DNA of 36,729 nt from Spirochaetaceae bacterium (GTDB taxonomy: Bacteria; Spirochaetota; Spirochaetia; Treponematales; Rectinemataceae), in the NCBI GenBank assembly GCA_025355995.1, contig JANXYQ010000082.1, positions 1 to 36,729 on the forward strand, given 5' to 3'. A program made the position numbers and the translations under genes. The notes below the pieces were generated by a model, which was not told where the DNA came from, searched no databases, and saw only the letters and a program-made list of their open reading frames with translations. Below, piece after piece: positions 21,401 through 29,374 of this stretch; position 1 is the stretch's first letter, and every line of letters starts with the position of its first letter.

Positions 21401-21430
21401 AAGCGCGGCAAGGCCGAGCCGGGAAGTTGA
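18416..21430 (+). CDS. Pseudoreceiver-receiver-PPDK_N protein, first copy
   Basis: This 1004-residue cytoplasmic protein has a visible domain order. Residues 28-165 form a receiver-like domain lacking the phospho-acceptor (VVLIAGLDF where an Asp is expected). Residues 182-325 form a second receiver with the key residues in place: acidic pair in LLIEDS (188-189), Asp259 in VISDVRFP, Ser in IQSSEE (293-294) and Lys312 in ADKSS, with an unusually long first helix region. About 437-815 is a PPDK/PEP-synthase N-terminal ATP-grasp domain, with GDGSVGGKGRG (442-452), AVRSSGLFED (542-551), VVVQELVGS and a closing LLQLKP. A conserved C-terminal module follows (GPGRWGTRDRWLG near 890, GSHFFHN near 930). 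The phosphohistidine and TIM-barrel domains of true PEP synthases were not found, so it probably does not make PEP by itself. A paralogue lies at 23821. A phosphorylation-controlled phosphotransfer role is inference. Confidence 0.8.
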   Translation: MYFNDLVEAYDESRVERNAFHDLMRYRVREVLLVASLYESFVVESDGVLTEQIYGEYFKLHLNTVPRITCAYTAESALEMFREGRFDLVVLIAGLDFDVPLGLARSMKDEWPGVPILLMVTNNTSLAVLEGSTGERGSPRPGLDAVDRVFVWNGYSKLFIGMLKQVEDLRNVDADTRTGLVRVILLIEDSVRYYSRYLPLLFQVVQRQAQALIEAEKGVETHKLLRARARPKILLASSYEEAIALFERYEPYILTVISDVRFPKAGKQDPEAGFDFMRMAKERISDLPIMIQSSEEGVRERAFSMGAAFADKSSESLEHELASFLHDSLGFGPFMFRMPDGAPVAEAGDIDEFMSLLEEVPEECLVYHAGRNDFSTWLTARGEIRFASKLKPYKLGDFGTTGAMRDFIVTMLREARKARSRGAIPYYEAASCRDENCLSRLGDGSVGGKGRGLVFIKSLLDNVSFPRYIKGIDVKIPRTAFIGIDEFELFLESNGMWSYAFYESAGEHKDSELRERFLRTRLSATLEERLGRFAAETDRPLAVRSSGLFEDMLQVPFSGIYETYIIPNSHPDGSFRGAQLCQAVKLIYASLFSQKTRAYFEMAGYALEEERMGVVVQELVGSRRGRWYYPHVSGTAQSYNYYPVSYLKPEDGLCISALGLGSYVVGGGPAHRFCPKYPKLDVIAPERVLDSSQRVFRALDMEDAEPDILLGDEAALREIDIAEAEADPRFALLASTWDAENDRLSAGVGARGARIVDLANILKHDALPFAEAIDMVLDMGSRSMGTPVEIEYALNLDEPGGAPALYLLQLKPLIRSEGKGVVELEGVSRDDCFIYSDRSMGNGRDAGIEDVVWVDPRKFDRKETLAIAAEIEGLDREMRALGRRYVLVGPGRWGTRDRWLGVPVAFTQISMARVIVEADLPDFKVESSLGSHFFHNVTSMNIGYFTVPWNGAGKVDWDWLYSFAPERTTPHCARTRLPGGLEILMDGRKSLAAIRKRGKAEPGS

Positions 21431-21494
21431 GCGATCTCGAATTGCATAAACATCGCAAGACAATGAATAAATATTCGCGCCTTCTCCTCCCTGA

Positions 21495-22943
<1,449 letters not shown>

Positions 22944-23035
22944 GTCGAATGTAGGGGGGGGGCGCGGCGGAACAAGGCGTTGCCAGCGCTCCCCCGTTAT
23001 CAGTGCGCGCAGGCTCAATGCGCGGGTCCCAGCTT

Positions 23036-23108
23036 CGATAAAAACAGGGGGATCGACGGTCCTCGGACCCTTCGGGTCCTGCGGAGTGTCGGCCCCCTGT
23101 TTTTATCG
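23036..23108. terminator. 73-bp inverted repeat with 16-bp perfect arms, probable bidirectional terminator
   Basis: The left arm CGATAAAAACAGGGGG (23036-23051) and the right arm CCCCCTGTTTTTATCG (23093-23108) are exact reverse complements. The interior contains a further CGAC/GTCG pairing and a perfect GGACCC-TTC-GGGTCC hairpin, so the transcript could fold into one long branched stem. Both strands give a GC-rich stem followed by a T-run, as in intrinsic terminators, but the size and symmetry also fit a small repetitive or mobile palindromic element. Confidence 0.65.
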
Positions 23109-23199
23109 GCGTCCCGCGCTTTATGCCTGCGCTCACATCATGTCTCTGTACGCTGGCAGTACATAATTAAATGCGGCTCCTCCTGCCTTCGCAGTCCTC

Positions 23200-23218
23200 G
23201 GCATCGCGGGGCGATGCC
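23200..23218. repeat. Perfect 8-bp hairpin
   Basis: GGCATCGC-GGG-GCGATGCC forms a short perfect stem with a three-base loop upstream of the DUF1801 gene. It has no T-run directly after it. Confidence 0.6.
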
Positions 23219-23319
23219 TCCGGTCTGCTCCGGCACCCCCACTCCTCGGGGATCGGTCTGGTTTTTCTCTCGCTCCGCTATATGACCGGGGAATAGTATA
23301 TTCTTCGCTGGGGGTAGGT

Positions 23320-23778
23320 ATGAAAAGTACTGCTTCTAGCGTGGAAGGCTATCTCGACTCGGTGGACGCTACGTGGAAGGCCATGATCGTCAAGCTTCGG
23401 AATGTGATCAAGGAGAACCTTCCGCCGGGCTTCGCGGAGACGATGAGCCACGGGATGATCGGCTATGTCGTGCCGCTTGACCTCTATCCGAACGGGTATC
23501 ACGTCAATCCCAAGGAGCCTTTGCCGTATATCGATATCGCCGCTCGGAAAAACAACGTCGCCATGTATCATATGGGCCTCCACGGGAACGCGGAAATCCG
23601 CGCGTGGTTCGTCGATAGCTACATCGCCATTTATGAAAGGCCGCTGGACATGGGGAAGGGCTGCTTCCGATTCAAGAATGACGCGCTGCTTCCCTACGAC
23701 TTGATAAAAGAGCTGGTACGAAAGATAAGCGTCGAGGGCTACATCGAGGGCTACGAGAGGGCGCGCAAGGGCACCTAG
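23320..23778 (+). CDS. DUF1801 (YdhG-like) family protein
   Basis: This 152-residue cytoplasmic protein matches the DUF1801/YdhG fold: an N-terminal helical segment with VEGYLDSVDATWKAMIVKLRNVI (about 8-30), the HGMIGYVVP strand (about 44-52), IDIAARKNNVAMYHMGL (about 70-86) and a KGCFRFKN strand near 112-119. The biochemical role of the family is not established. The ATG is preceded by GGGGGTAGG. Codon use and base composition are visibly less GC-rich than in the neighbours, which suggests later acquisition. It lies between the second gdhA and the second receiver-PPDK gene, after the large inverted repeat, and a -10-like TATATT at 23297 suggests it may have its own promoter. Confidence 0.82.
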   Translation: MKSTASSVEGYLDSVDATWKAMIVKLRNVIKENLPPGFAETMSHGMIGYVVPLDLYPNGYHVNPKEPLPYIDIAARKNNVAMYHMGLHGNAEIRAWFVDSYIAIYERPLDMGKGCFRFKNDALLPYDLIKELVRKISVEGYIEGYERARKGT

Positions 23779-23820
23779 CCGGCTATCTCCGGCCGCCGCG
23801 CGGTGCTAAAGTGATGCGAG

Positions 23821-26800
23821 ATGGCACCGGAAACAGCCATGTACTTCGAGGAGCTCGTGGCCTCCTACGACGAGTCGAGGCGGGGGCACAATGTCTTCCA
23901 CGACCTGATGCGCTGGAGGGTCCGCGAGGTCCTGCTCGTGGGCAGCCTCTACGACGCCTTCGTGGTGGAGTCCGACGGCATACTCAACGAGCAGGTCTAC
24001 GGGGAGTACTACAAACTCAACCTCAACACGGTGCCGCGCATCACCTCGGCCTACACTGAGGAGAGGGCCCTGAAGCTCTTCCGCAGGGGGGGCTTTGACG
24101 TGGCGATACTGATGGCGGGGCTCGATTTCGAGAAGCCCCTCGCAATAGCCCGGGCGATGAAGGAGGCCTGGCCCGCTGTGCCCATCCTCCTCATGGTGAC
24201 CAACAACTCGAGTCTCTCGATCCTGGAAACCGCCGGGCGAGGCTCGCAGGGCGAGCTTCGCCCGGCGCTTGCGGCGATCGACAGGGTCTTCGTGTGGAAC
24301 GGCTACTCGAAGCTCTTCGTCGGCATGCTCAAATACATCGAGGACCGCCGCAACGCGGATGCCGACACTCGTTCGGGGCTGGTCCGCGTCATCCTCCTCA
24401 TCGAGGACTCGGTCCGCTACTACTCTCGCTACCTCCCCACGCTCTACGAGGCGGTGATGCGCCAGACCCGGGACCTCATCGAGGGGGCGAGGGGGGGCGA
24501 GACCTACAAGCTCCTTCGCGCCCGCGCGAGGCCCAAGGTCCTCCTGGCCTCGAGCTGGGAGGAGGCCATGCCCCTCTTCGAGCGCTACCAAGGCTCCATC
24601 CTCACGGTCATCACGGACCTGCGCTTCCCTCGCGACGGCGTCGCGGACCCCTCCGCGGGCGCGGATTTCCTCGCCTTCGCCGCGAGCCGGGTCAAGGACC
24701 TCCCCGTGATGATCCAGACCAGCGAGGAGGGCGGCAGGGAGAGGGCCGCGGCCCTCGGGGCGGCCTTCGCGGACAAGTCCTCGGCCTCCCTCGAGCGCGA
24801 GCTCGGCGACTTCCTGCACGGCAGCCTTGGCTTCGGCCCCTTCCGATTCCGAATGCCGGGGGGGGAGGAGATCGCGCGCGCAGCCACGATGGACGAGTTC
24901 ATCGCCGCCCTAGCCGTCCTCCCCTTCGAGTCCCTCCTCTACCACGCCGAGCGCAACCACTTCTCCGCCTGGCTCCTCGCCCGCGGGGAGATAGCCTTCG
25001 CCAAGCTCCTGCGCGACGCCCGGCCCGAGGACTTCGCGGGCCCTTCCGAGGTGCGCGATTTCGTGATCCGCGTGCTGGTCGACGCGCGCAAGGAGCTCTC
25101 GCGCGGGACCATCCCCTCCTTCGACGACTCGGCCTTCCGCGACGAGGGAAGCCTCGCGCGGCTCGGGGACGGCTCGGTCGGCGGCAAGGGGAGGGGCATC
25201 GTCTTCATCCGGAGCCTCATCGACAACCTCGATTTCTCCCGCCACCTGGAGGGGCTCGAGGTCAAGCTGCCGAGGAGCGCCTTCGTCGGAATCGACGAGT
25301 TCGAGGTCTTCCTCGAATCCAACGGCCTTTGGGCTTACGCGTTCGACGACCCGGTCGCTCCGGCCGGCCCCAGTTCCGCGGGGGGGGATCCGGCCGAGCT
25401 CCGCGAGCGCTTCCTCTCCGCGTCCCTGAGCCGGGGACTGGTCAGCAGGCTCGAGTCCTTCGTGGCGGCCGTGGGCAAGCCCCTCGCCGTCCGCTCCTCG
25501 GGCCTCTTCGAGGACATGCTGGCCGTCCCCTTCTCGGGCGTGTACGACACCTATATCATCCCCAACTGCCATCCGGACCCGAGGGTGCGCCTCGAGCAGC
25601 TCGAGTCCGCGATCAAGCTCATCTACGCCAGCCTCTTCGCGCCGCGCTCGAGGACCTATTTCGAGCTGGCCGGCTACAACCTCGAGGAGGAGAGGATGGC
25701 CGTCGTCGTCCAGGAGCTCGTCGGCTCGAGGAGGGGGCGCTGGTTCTATCCCCACGTGTCGGGGACCGCCCAGTCCTTCAACTTCTATCCCCTCTCCTAC
25801 GCCCGGCCCGAGGACGGGCTCTGCGTGGCGGCGCTGGGCCTGGGCACCTACGTAGTCGAGGGCCTGCCCTCCTATCGCTTTTGCCCCGCCTACCCCAAGC
25901 TGGAGGCGACGCCGGCCTCGAGGCTCAAGGCGGACTCGCAGCGGCGCTTCCGCGCCCTCGACATGGGCAACGACTCTCCCGACCTCAGGGCGGGCGAGGA
26001 CGCGGACCTGGTCGACCTCGAGCTCTCCGAGGCCGAGGCCGACCCCTGCTTCGCCCTCCTGGCCTCGACTTGGGACGCCGAGAACGAGCGCCTCGTCCCG
26101 GGCCTCGGCGCGAGGGGCATGCGCGTCGTGGACCTCTCGGGGATATTGGTCTACGAGTCCCTGCCCCTCGCGCGCGCGATCGGCATCGTCCTAAACGTGG
26201 TCGAGCGCTCCATGGGCTGCCCCGTTGAGATAGAGTTCGCCCTCAACCTCGACGAGGCCTCGGGCAAGCCGGCCTTGTATCTCCTCCAGATCAAGCCCCT
26301 CCTGCGGACCGGGGGAGGCGCGGCCGTCGAGCTCGGGGAACCGGTCCCGGGGGAGGCCTTCATAGTCTCGGAGAGGAGCATGGGAAACGGCCGCGACTCC
26401 GCGATACGCGACATCGTGTGGGTCGAGCCGGCCTCCTTCGACCGCTCCGCGACGGAAGCCGCGGCCAGGGAGATAGAGGAGCTCGACCGGGAGCTGCGCG
26501 CCATCGGGAGGCGCTACGTGCTGGTGGGGCCCGGCCGCTGGGGCACGCGTGACCGCTGGCTGGGCATACCCGTGGTCTATTCCCAGATATCGAACGCCAG
26601 GCTCATCGTCGAGACGGAGATGCCCGGCTTCAGCGTCGACTTCTCGTTCGGCTCGCATTTCTTCCACAACGTGACGAGCATGAACGTCGGCTACCTGACT
26701 CTGCCCGGGGGAGGGGGCAGCTACATCGACTGGGCCTGGCTCTCTTCCCTGCCTACGAAGCGAAGGACGGCGCACTGCGCCTGGGCCTGCCTGGACCAGC

Positions 26801-26877
26801 CGCTCGAGATCGCGATGGACGGGAGGAAGGGGAGGGCCGTCGTGAGGAAGCCCGAGGCCTCCCCGCGACGGGAATGA
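23821..26877 (+). CDS. Pseudoreceiver-receiver-PPDK_N protein, second copy
   Basis: This protein of about 1018 residues is a full-length paralogue of the product at 18416 with the same domain order. The first receiver again lacks its phospho-acceptor (ILMAGLDF). The second keeps LLIEDS, the Asp in VITDLRFP, Thr-Ser in IQTSEE and the Lys in ADKSS. The PPDK-type ATP-grasp motifs GDGSVGGKGRG and AVRSSGLFED and the C-terminal GPGRWGTRDRWLG and GSHFFHN are retained. The phosphohistidine and PEP/pyruvate TIM-barrel domains of PEP synthase are missing. Differences include a Gly/Pro-rich insert at about residues 513-525. Two starts are possible: ATG 23821, eight bases after a -10-like TAAAGT, or ATG 23839, which aligns with the first copy. 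It follows the DUF1801 gene by 42 bases. Confidence 0.8.
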   Translation: MAPETAMYFEELVASYDESRRGHNVFHDLMRWRVREVLLVGSLYDAFVVESDGILNEQVYGEYYKLNLNTVPRITSAYTEERALKLFRRGGFDVAILMAGLDFEKPLAIARAMKEAWPAVPILLMVTNNSSLSILETAGRGSQGELRPALAAIDRVFVWNGYSKLFVGMLKYIEDRRNADADTRSGLVRVILLIEDSVRYYSRYLPTLYEAVMRQTRDLIEGARGGETYKLLRARARPKVLLASSWEEAMPLFERYQGSILTVITDLRFPRDGVADPSAGADFLAFAASRVKDLPVMIQTSEEGGRERAAALGAAFADKSSASLERELGDFLHGSLGFGPFRFRMPGGEEIARAATMDEFIAALAVLPFESLLYHAERNHFSAWLLARGEIAFAKLLRDARPEDFAGPSEVRDFVIRVLVDARKELSRGTIPSFDDSAFRDEGSLARLGDGSVGGKGRGIVFIRSLIDNLDFSRHLEGLEVKLPRSAFVGIDEFEVFLESNGLWAYAFDDPVAPAGPSSAGGDPAELRERFLSASLSRGLVSRLESFVAAVGKPLAVRSSGLFEDMLAVPFSGVYDTYIIPNCHPDPRVRLEQLESAIKLIYASLFAPRSRTYFELAGYNLEEERMAVVVQELVGSRRGRWFYPHVSGTAQSFNFYPLSYARPEDGLCVAALGLGTYVVEGLPSYRFCPAYPKLEATPASRLKADSQRRFRALDMGNDSPDLRAGEDADLVDLELSEAEADPCFALLASTWDAENERLVPGLGARGMRVVDLSGILVYESLPLARAIGIVLNVVERSMGCPVEIEFALNLDEASGKPALYLLQIKPLLRTGGGAAVELGEPVPGEAFIVSERSMGNGRDSAIRDIVWVEPASFDRSATEAAAREIEELDRELRAIGRRYVLVGPGRWGTRDRWLGIPVVYSQISNARLIVETEMPGFSVDFSFGSHFFHNVTSMNVGYLTLPGGGGSYIDWAWLSSLPTKRRTAHCAWACLDQPLEIAMDGRKGRAVVRKPEASPRRE

Positions 26878-26889
26878 TGCGGCGACTCT

Positions 26890-27588
26890 TTAGGGCTTGC
26901 GGGCGGAGAGTTCCCCCGACACCTTCAGGACCTGGCCGTCCAAGGCGAACTGGAGGAAGCCGCCCCACACGTAGACGGTGGAGCTGGCGGCGTCGTCCAT
27001 GATCTTGCCGGTCTTGGCCGCCGTCGTCCCCACCTGCTTGCCGTCCGCTATCGATGCGTCCCAGACCTTCTTCCAGTCGACGCCCGCGACCTTGCCCGTG
27101 GCCGAGAAATCGGTGGAGATCGTGTTGTCGCTGAAGCCGATCGCACGGGTCTTGAGCACCGTCGCGGGCAGGGCGAGCTTGCCGCTCGCGTCCGTGGAGA
27201 ATTGGAAGGCCGTTCCCCGGTGTACGAAGCGGACCTGGATTTCGCCGCTCGCGGCCTTGGTTACGGTCAGGCCATCGCCCGTCCTGGTGTCGTCGCTGGC
27301 GATCGGGTATAGGAAGAAGTTCCGCAGCCCGCCGGGCAGGAGCTTCCCGCCGAAGATATCCCAGCGGTAGATGTTGAACATGGCCGTCGACTCGGACTTG
27401 CTCGCGCTCGTCACCGCGTCGACCTGGTCCTTGACGACGCTCACCGGCTTGCCCTGGAAGGTCAGGAAGTTGTTCGCGTAGTCCTTGGCTGCCGTGTTCA
27501 CCTGCATCGAGATGGTGAGGTCCGCGGCCCATAGCCCCGACAGGACGGAGAAGGCGAGCGCGAGTACGATCGAAAGTCTCTTCTGCAT
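26890..27588 (-). CDS. Secreted protein of unknown function
   Basis: This 232-residue protein has a clear signal peptide (MQKRLSIVLALAF core, probable cleavage near WAA at residue 22) and no other membrane segment, so it is probably periplasmic or surface-exposed. The mature part is rich in Thr, Ser, Lys and short beta-like stretches, with FNIYRWDIFGGKLL near 70 and VYVWGGFLQFALDG near 208. I do not recognise a family. The ATG at 27588 is chosen because GGAGG lies six bases upstream and the signal peptide starts there; the frame is open back to 27900, but that would cross the pheS promoter and gene start. It is divergent from pheS and convergent with the second receiver-PPDK gene, 12 bases away with no terminator seen. 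Confidence 0.75.
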   Translation of the reverse strand: MQKRLSIVLALAFSVLSGLWAADLTISMQVNTAAKDYANNFLTFQGKPVSVVKDQVDAVTSASKSESTAMFNIYRWDIFGGKLLPGGLRNFFLYPIASDDTRTGDGLTVTKAASGEIQVRFVHRGTAFQFSTDASGKLALPATVLKTRAIGFSDNTISTDFSATGKVAGVDWKKVWDASIADGKQVGTTAAKTGKIMDDAASSTVYVWGGFLQFALDGQVLKVSGELSARKP

Positions 27589-27671
27589 TGTATGCCTCCG
27601 CGATAAGTCTAGCCGCTGCCGCTGAACTTGTCGAACGCTTTCGGGCCCGGTACGGCTCCCCTCCCCTAGAA

Positions 27672-27700
27672 TTGACGCCCTTCGGCTTTTTCGCCACAAT
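27672..27700 (+). promoter_or_regulatory. pheS promoter (TTGACG-N17-CACAAT)
   Basis: TTGACG at 27672-27677 and CACAAT at 27695-27700 have 17-base spacing. The predicted leader of about 29 bases holds AGGAG (27725-27729) before a TTG start at 27736. No T-box or attenuator was seen in so short a leader. Confidence 0.6.
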
Positions 27701-27735
27701 GGCTGGAATTGCTGAGGCTTTCGTAGGAGCATAGA

Positions 27736-29361
27736 TTGGACGCACGATCCCTCGTAAAGAGCCTTCATCCCCTGGAAGTGAAGGTTCTCCTCCGCTACGG
27801 CACCCCCGACGCCATGGCCTCGGGCGACGCCATCGCGTCGGGCGGCGACCGACTCGATTCGGCCCGCCTCGAATCCGAGCTCGGATATAAGGAAGGGCAT
27901 TCCAACCAGGCCTTCTCCTGGCTCTCGGCCAAGGGGCTCGCCGCCGAGGACGGGCGCGAGGCGCGGACGGTCTACGAACTCACCCCGCTCGGCCGCGAGT
28001 TCGCCGAGAAGGGCGCTCCCGAGGAGCGCATCCTGCGCTATCTATCCGAGAAGGGCCCGAGCCGCCTGCCGGACATCGCCGCCGGCCTCGGCCTGGAGCA
28101 GAAGGACGTAGGCTCCGCCTTCGGCACGCTCTCCAAGGAAGGCGCGCTCTCCATGGACGGCGACAAGCGAGCCGTCCTGTCGACGGAATGGTTCGAGAAG
28201 GCGCACGCCGCCGGCGGCGCCAAGCCGCGCGTGGCGATAGTCCGGGAGCTCCTCGCCAAGGCGGTCGCCTCCGAGGGCGGCCTGCTCGAGGAATCGGCTC
28301 TGGACGGGCCGGAGAAGGCCGCGATGGCCGGCATCGCCCGCAAGCGCGGGGCCGGGGACGCGGCCTTCCGCGCGGCCGAGCGCGAGCGCGTCTGGTACCG
28401 CCTCACCGCGGACGCCGTCCTGGCGGCCGAGGAGCTCAGGTCCCAGGGCGTCACGGGCGAGGAACTCGGCGCGGTCACCCCCGAGCTGCTGCAGAGCGGA
28501 GCCTGGAAGGAATCGACCTTCCGCCCGTACAATATAAACGCGCCCGCGGCCAGGCTCATGCCCGGAAGGCGCAACGCCTACGTGGAGTTCCTCGAGGGCG
28601 TCAAGGACAAGCTCGTCTCCCTCGGCTTCGAGGAATTCGACGGCGGCCTCGTCGAGACGGAATTCTGGAACTCCGACGCCCTCTTCATGCCTCAGTTCCA
28701 CTCCGCCCGCGACATACATGACGTCTATCACCTGGCCGAGCCCACGAAGGCCAAGTCCATCGAGGAGCCCTACCTCTCGCAGGTGGCCGCCACCCACGAG
28801 AACGGCGGGGCCTCGGGAAGCCGCGGCTGGAACTACTCCTTCGACCGCGAGTTCACCAAGCGCCTAATCCTGCGCAGCCAGGGCACGGTGCTCTCCGCGC
28901 GGCAGCTCCCCAAGGCCAAGGTGCCCGGCAAGTACTTCGGCATCGCCCGCTGCTTCCGCTACGACAAGGTCGACGCGACCCACCTCTCGGATTTCTACCA
29001 GACCGAGGGCATCGTCCTCGGCGAGGACGTCAACCTCCGCACCCTGCTCGGCTTCCTCGAGATGTTCGCCGTCGAAGTGGCCGGCGCCAAGGAGGTCAAG
29101 TACGTCCCGGGCTACTTCCCCTTCACGGAGCCCTCGGTCGAGGTGCACATCAAGCACCCGGTGCTCGGCTGGTTCGAGCTAGGCGGCTCGGGGATATTCA
29201 GGCCCGAGGTGACCGAGCCCCTCGGCATCAAGGTCCCCGTGCTCGCCTGGGGCATCGGGATAGACCGCATGGCCCTGATGGCCCTCGGCCTCAACGACCT
29301 GCGCGACCTGTTCAGCCCCGACATCGAGAGCGTCAGGCTACGCCGCGCCAAGAACATTTGA
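27736..29361 (+). CDS. pheS: Phenylalanyl-tRNA synthetase alpha subunit, archaeal type
   Basis: This 541-residue alpha subunit of PheRS charges tRNA-Phe with phenylalanine as an alpha2-beta2 tetramer. Residues 1-170 carry winged-helix-like segments found in the archaeal/eukaryotic form rather than the coiled coil of the usual bacterial one. The class II catalytic core begins near 280. Motif 2 is visible as IARCFRYDKVDATHLSDFYQ (about 400-420) and motif 3 as GIGIDRMALMALG (about 506-518). The usual bacterial alpha subunit is about 330-350 aa, so length also points to the archaeal type, which spirochaetes are known to have. The start is TTG at 27736 with AGGAG six bases upstream. pheT follows after 13 bases. 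Confidence 0.95.
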   Translation: MDARSLVKSLHPLEVKVLLRYGTPDAMASGDAIASGGDRLDSARLESELGYKEGHSNQAFSWLSAKGLAAEDGREARTVYELTPLGREFAEKGAPEERILRYLSEKGPSRLPDIAAGLGLEQKDVGSAFGTLSKEGALSMDGDKRAVLSTEWFEKAHAAGGAKPRVAIVRELLAKAVASEGGLLEESALDGPEKAAMAGIARKRGAGDAAFRAAERERVWYRLTADAVLAAEELRSQGVTGEELGAVTPELLQSGAWKESTFRPYNINAPAARLMPGRRNAYVEFLEGVKDKLVSLGFEEFDGGLVETEFWNSDALFMPQFHSARDIHDVYHLAEPTKAKSIEEPYLSQVAATHENGGASGSRGWNYSFDREFTKRLILRSQGTVLSARQLPKAKVPGKYFGIARCFRYDKVDATHLSDFYQTEGIVLGEDVNLRTLLGFLEMFAVEVAGAKEVKYVPGYFPFTEPSVEVHIKHPVLGWFELGGSGIFRPEVTEPLGIKVPVLAWGIGIDRMALMALGLNDLRDLFSPDIESVRLRRAKNI

Positions 29362-29374
29362 GGAGAGGGAAGAC

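Larger units (their letters stand above)
22944..23319 (+). other. 376-base intergenic region with strong hairpins
   Basis: No supported gene is present. It holds a 73-bp inverted repeat at 23036-23108, a second perfect 8-bp hairpin at 23200-23218, a T-run near 23261, a -10-like TATATT at 23297 and a GGGGGTAGG ribosome binding site before the DUF1801 start. Composition from about 23120 is lower in GC than the flanking genes. Confidence 0.7.
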
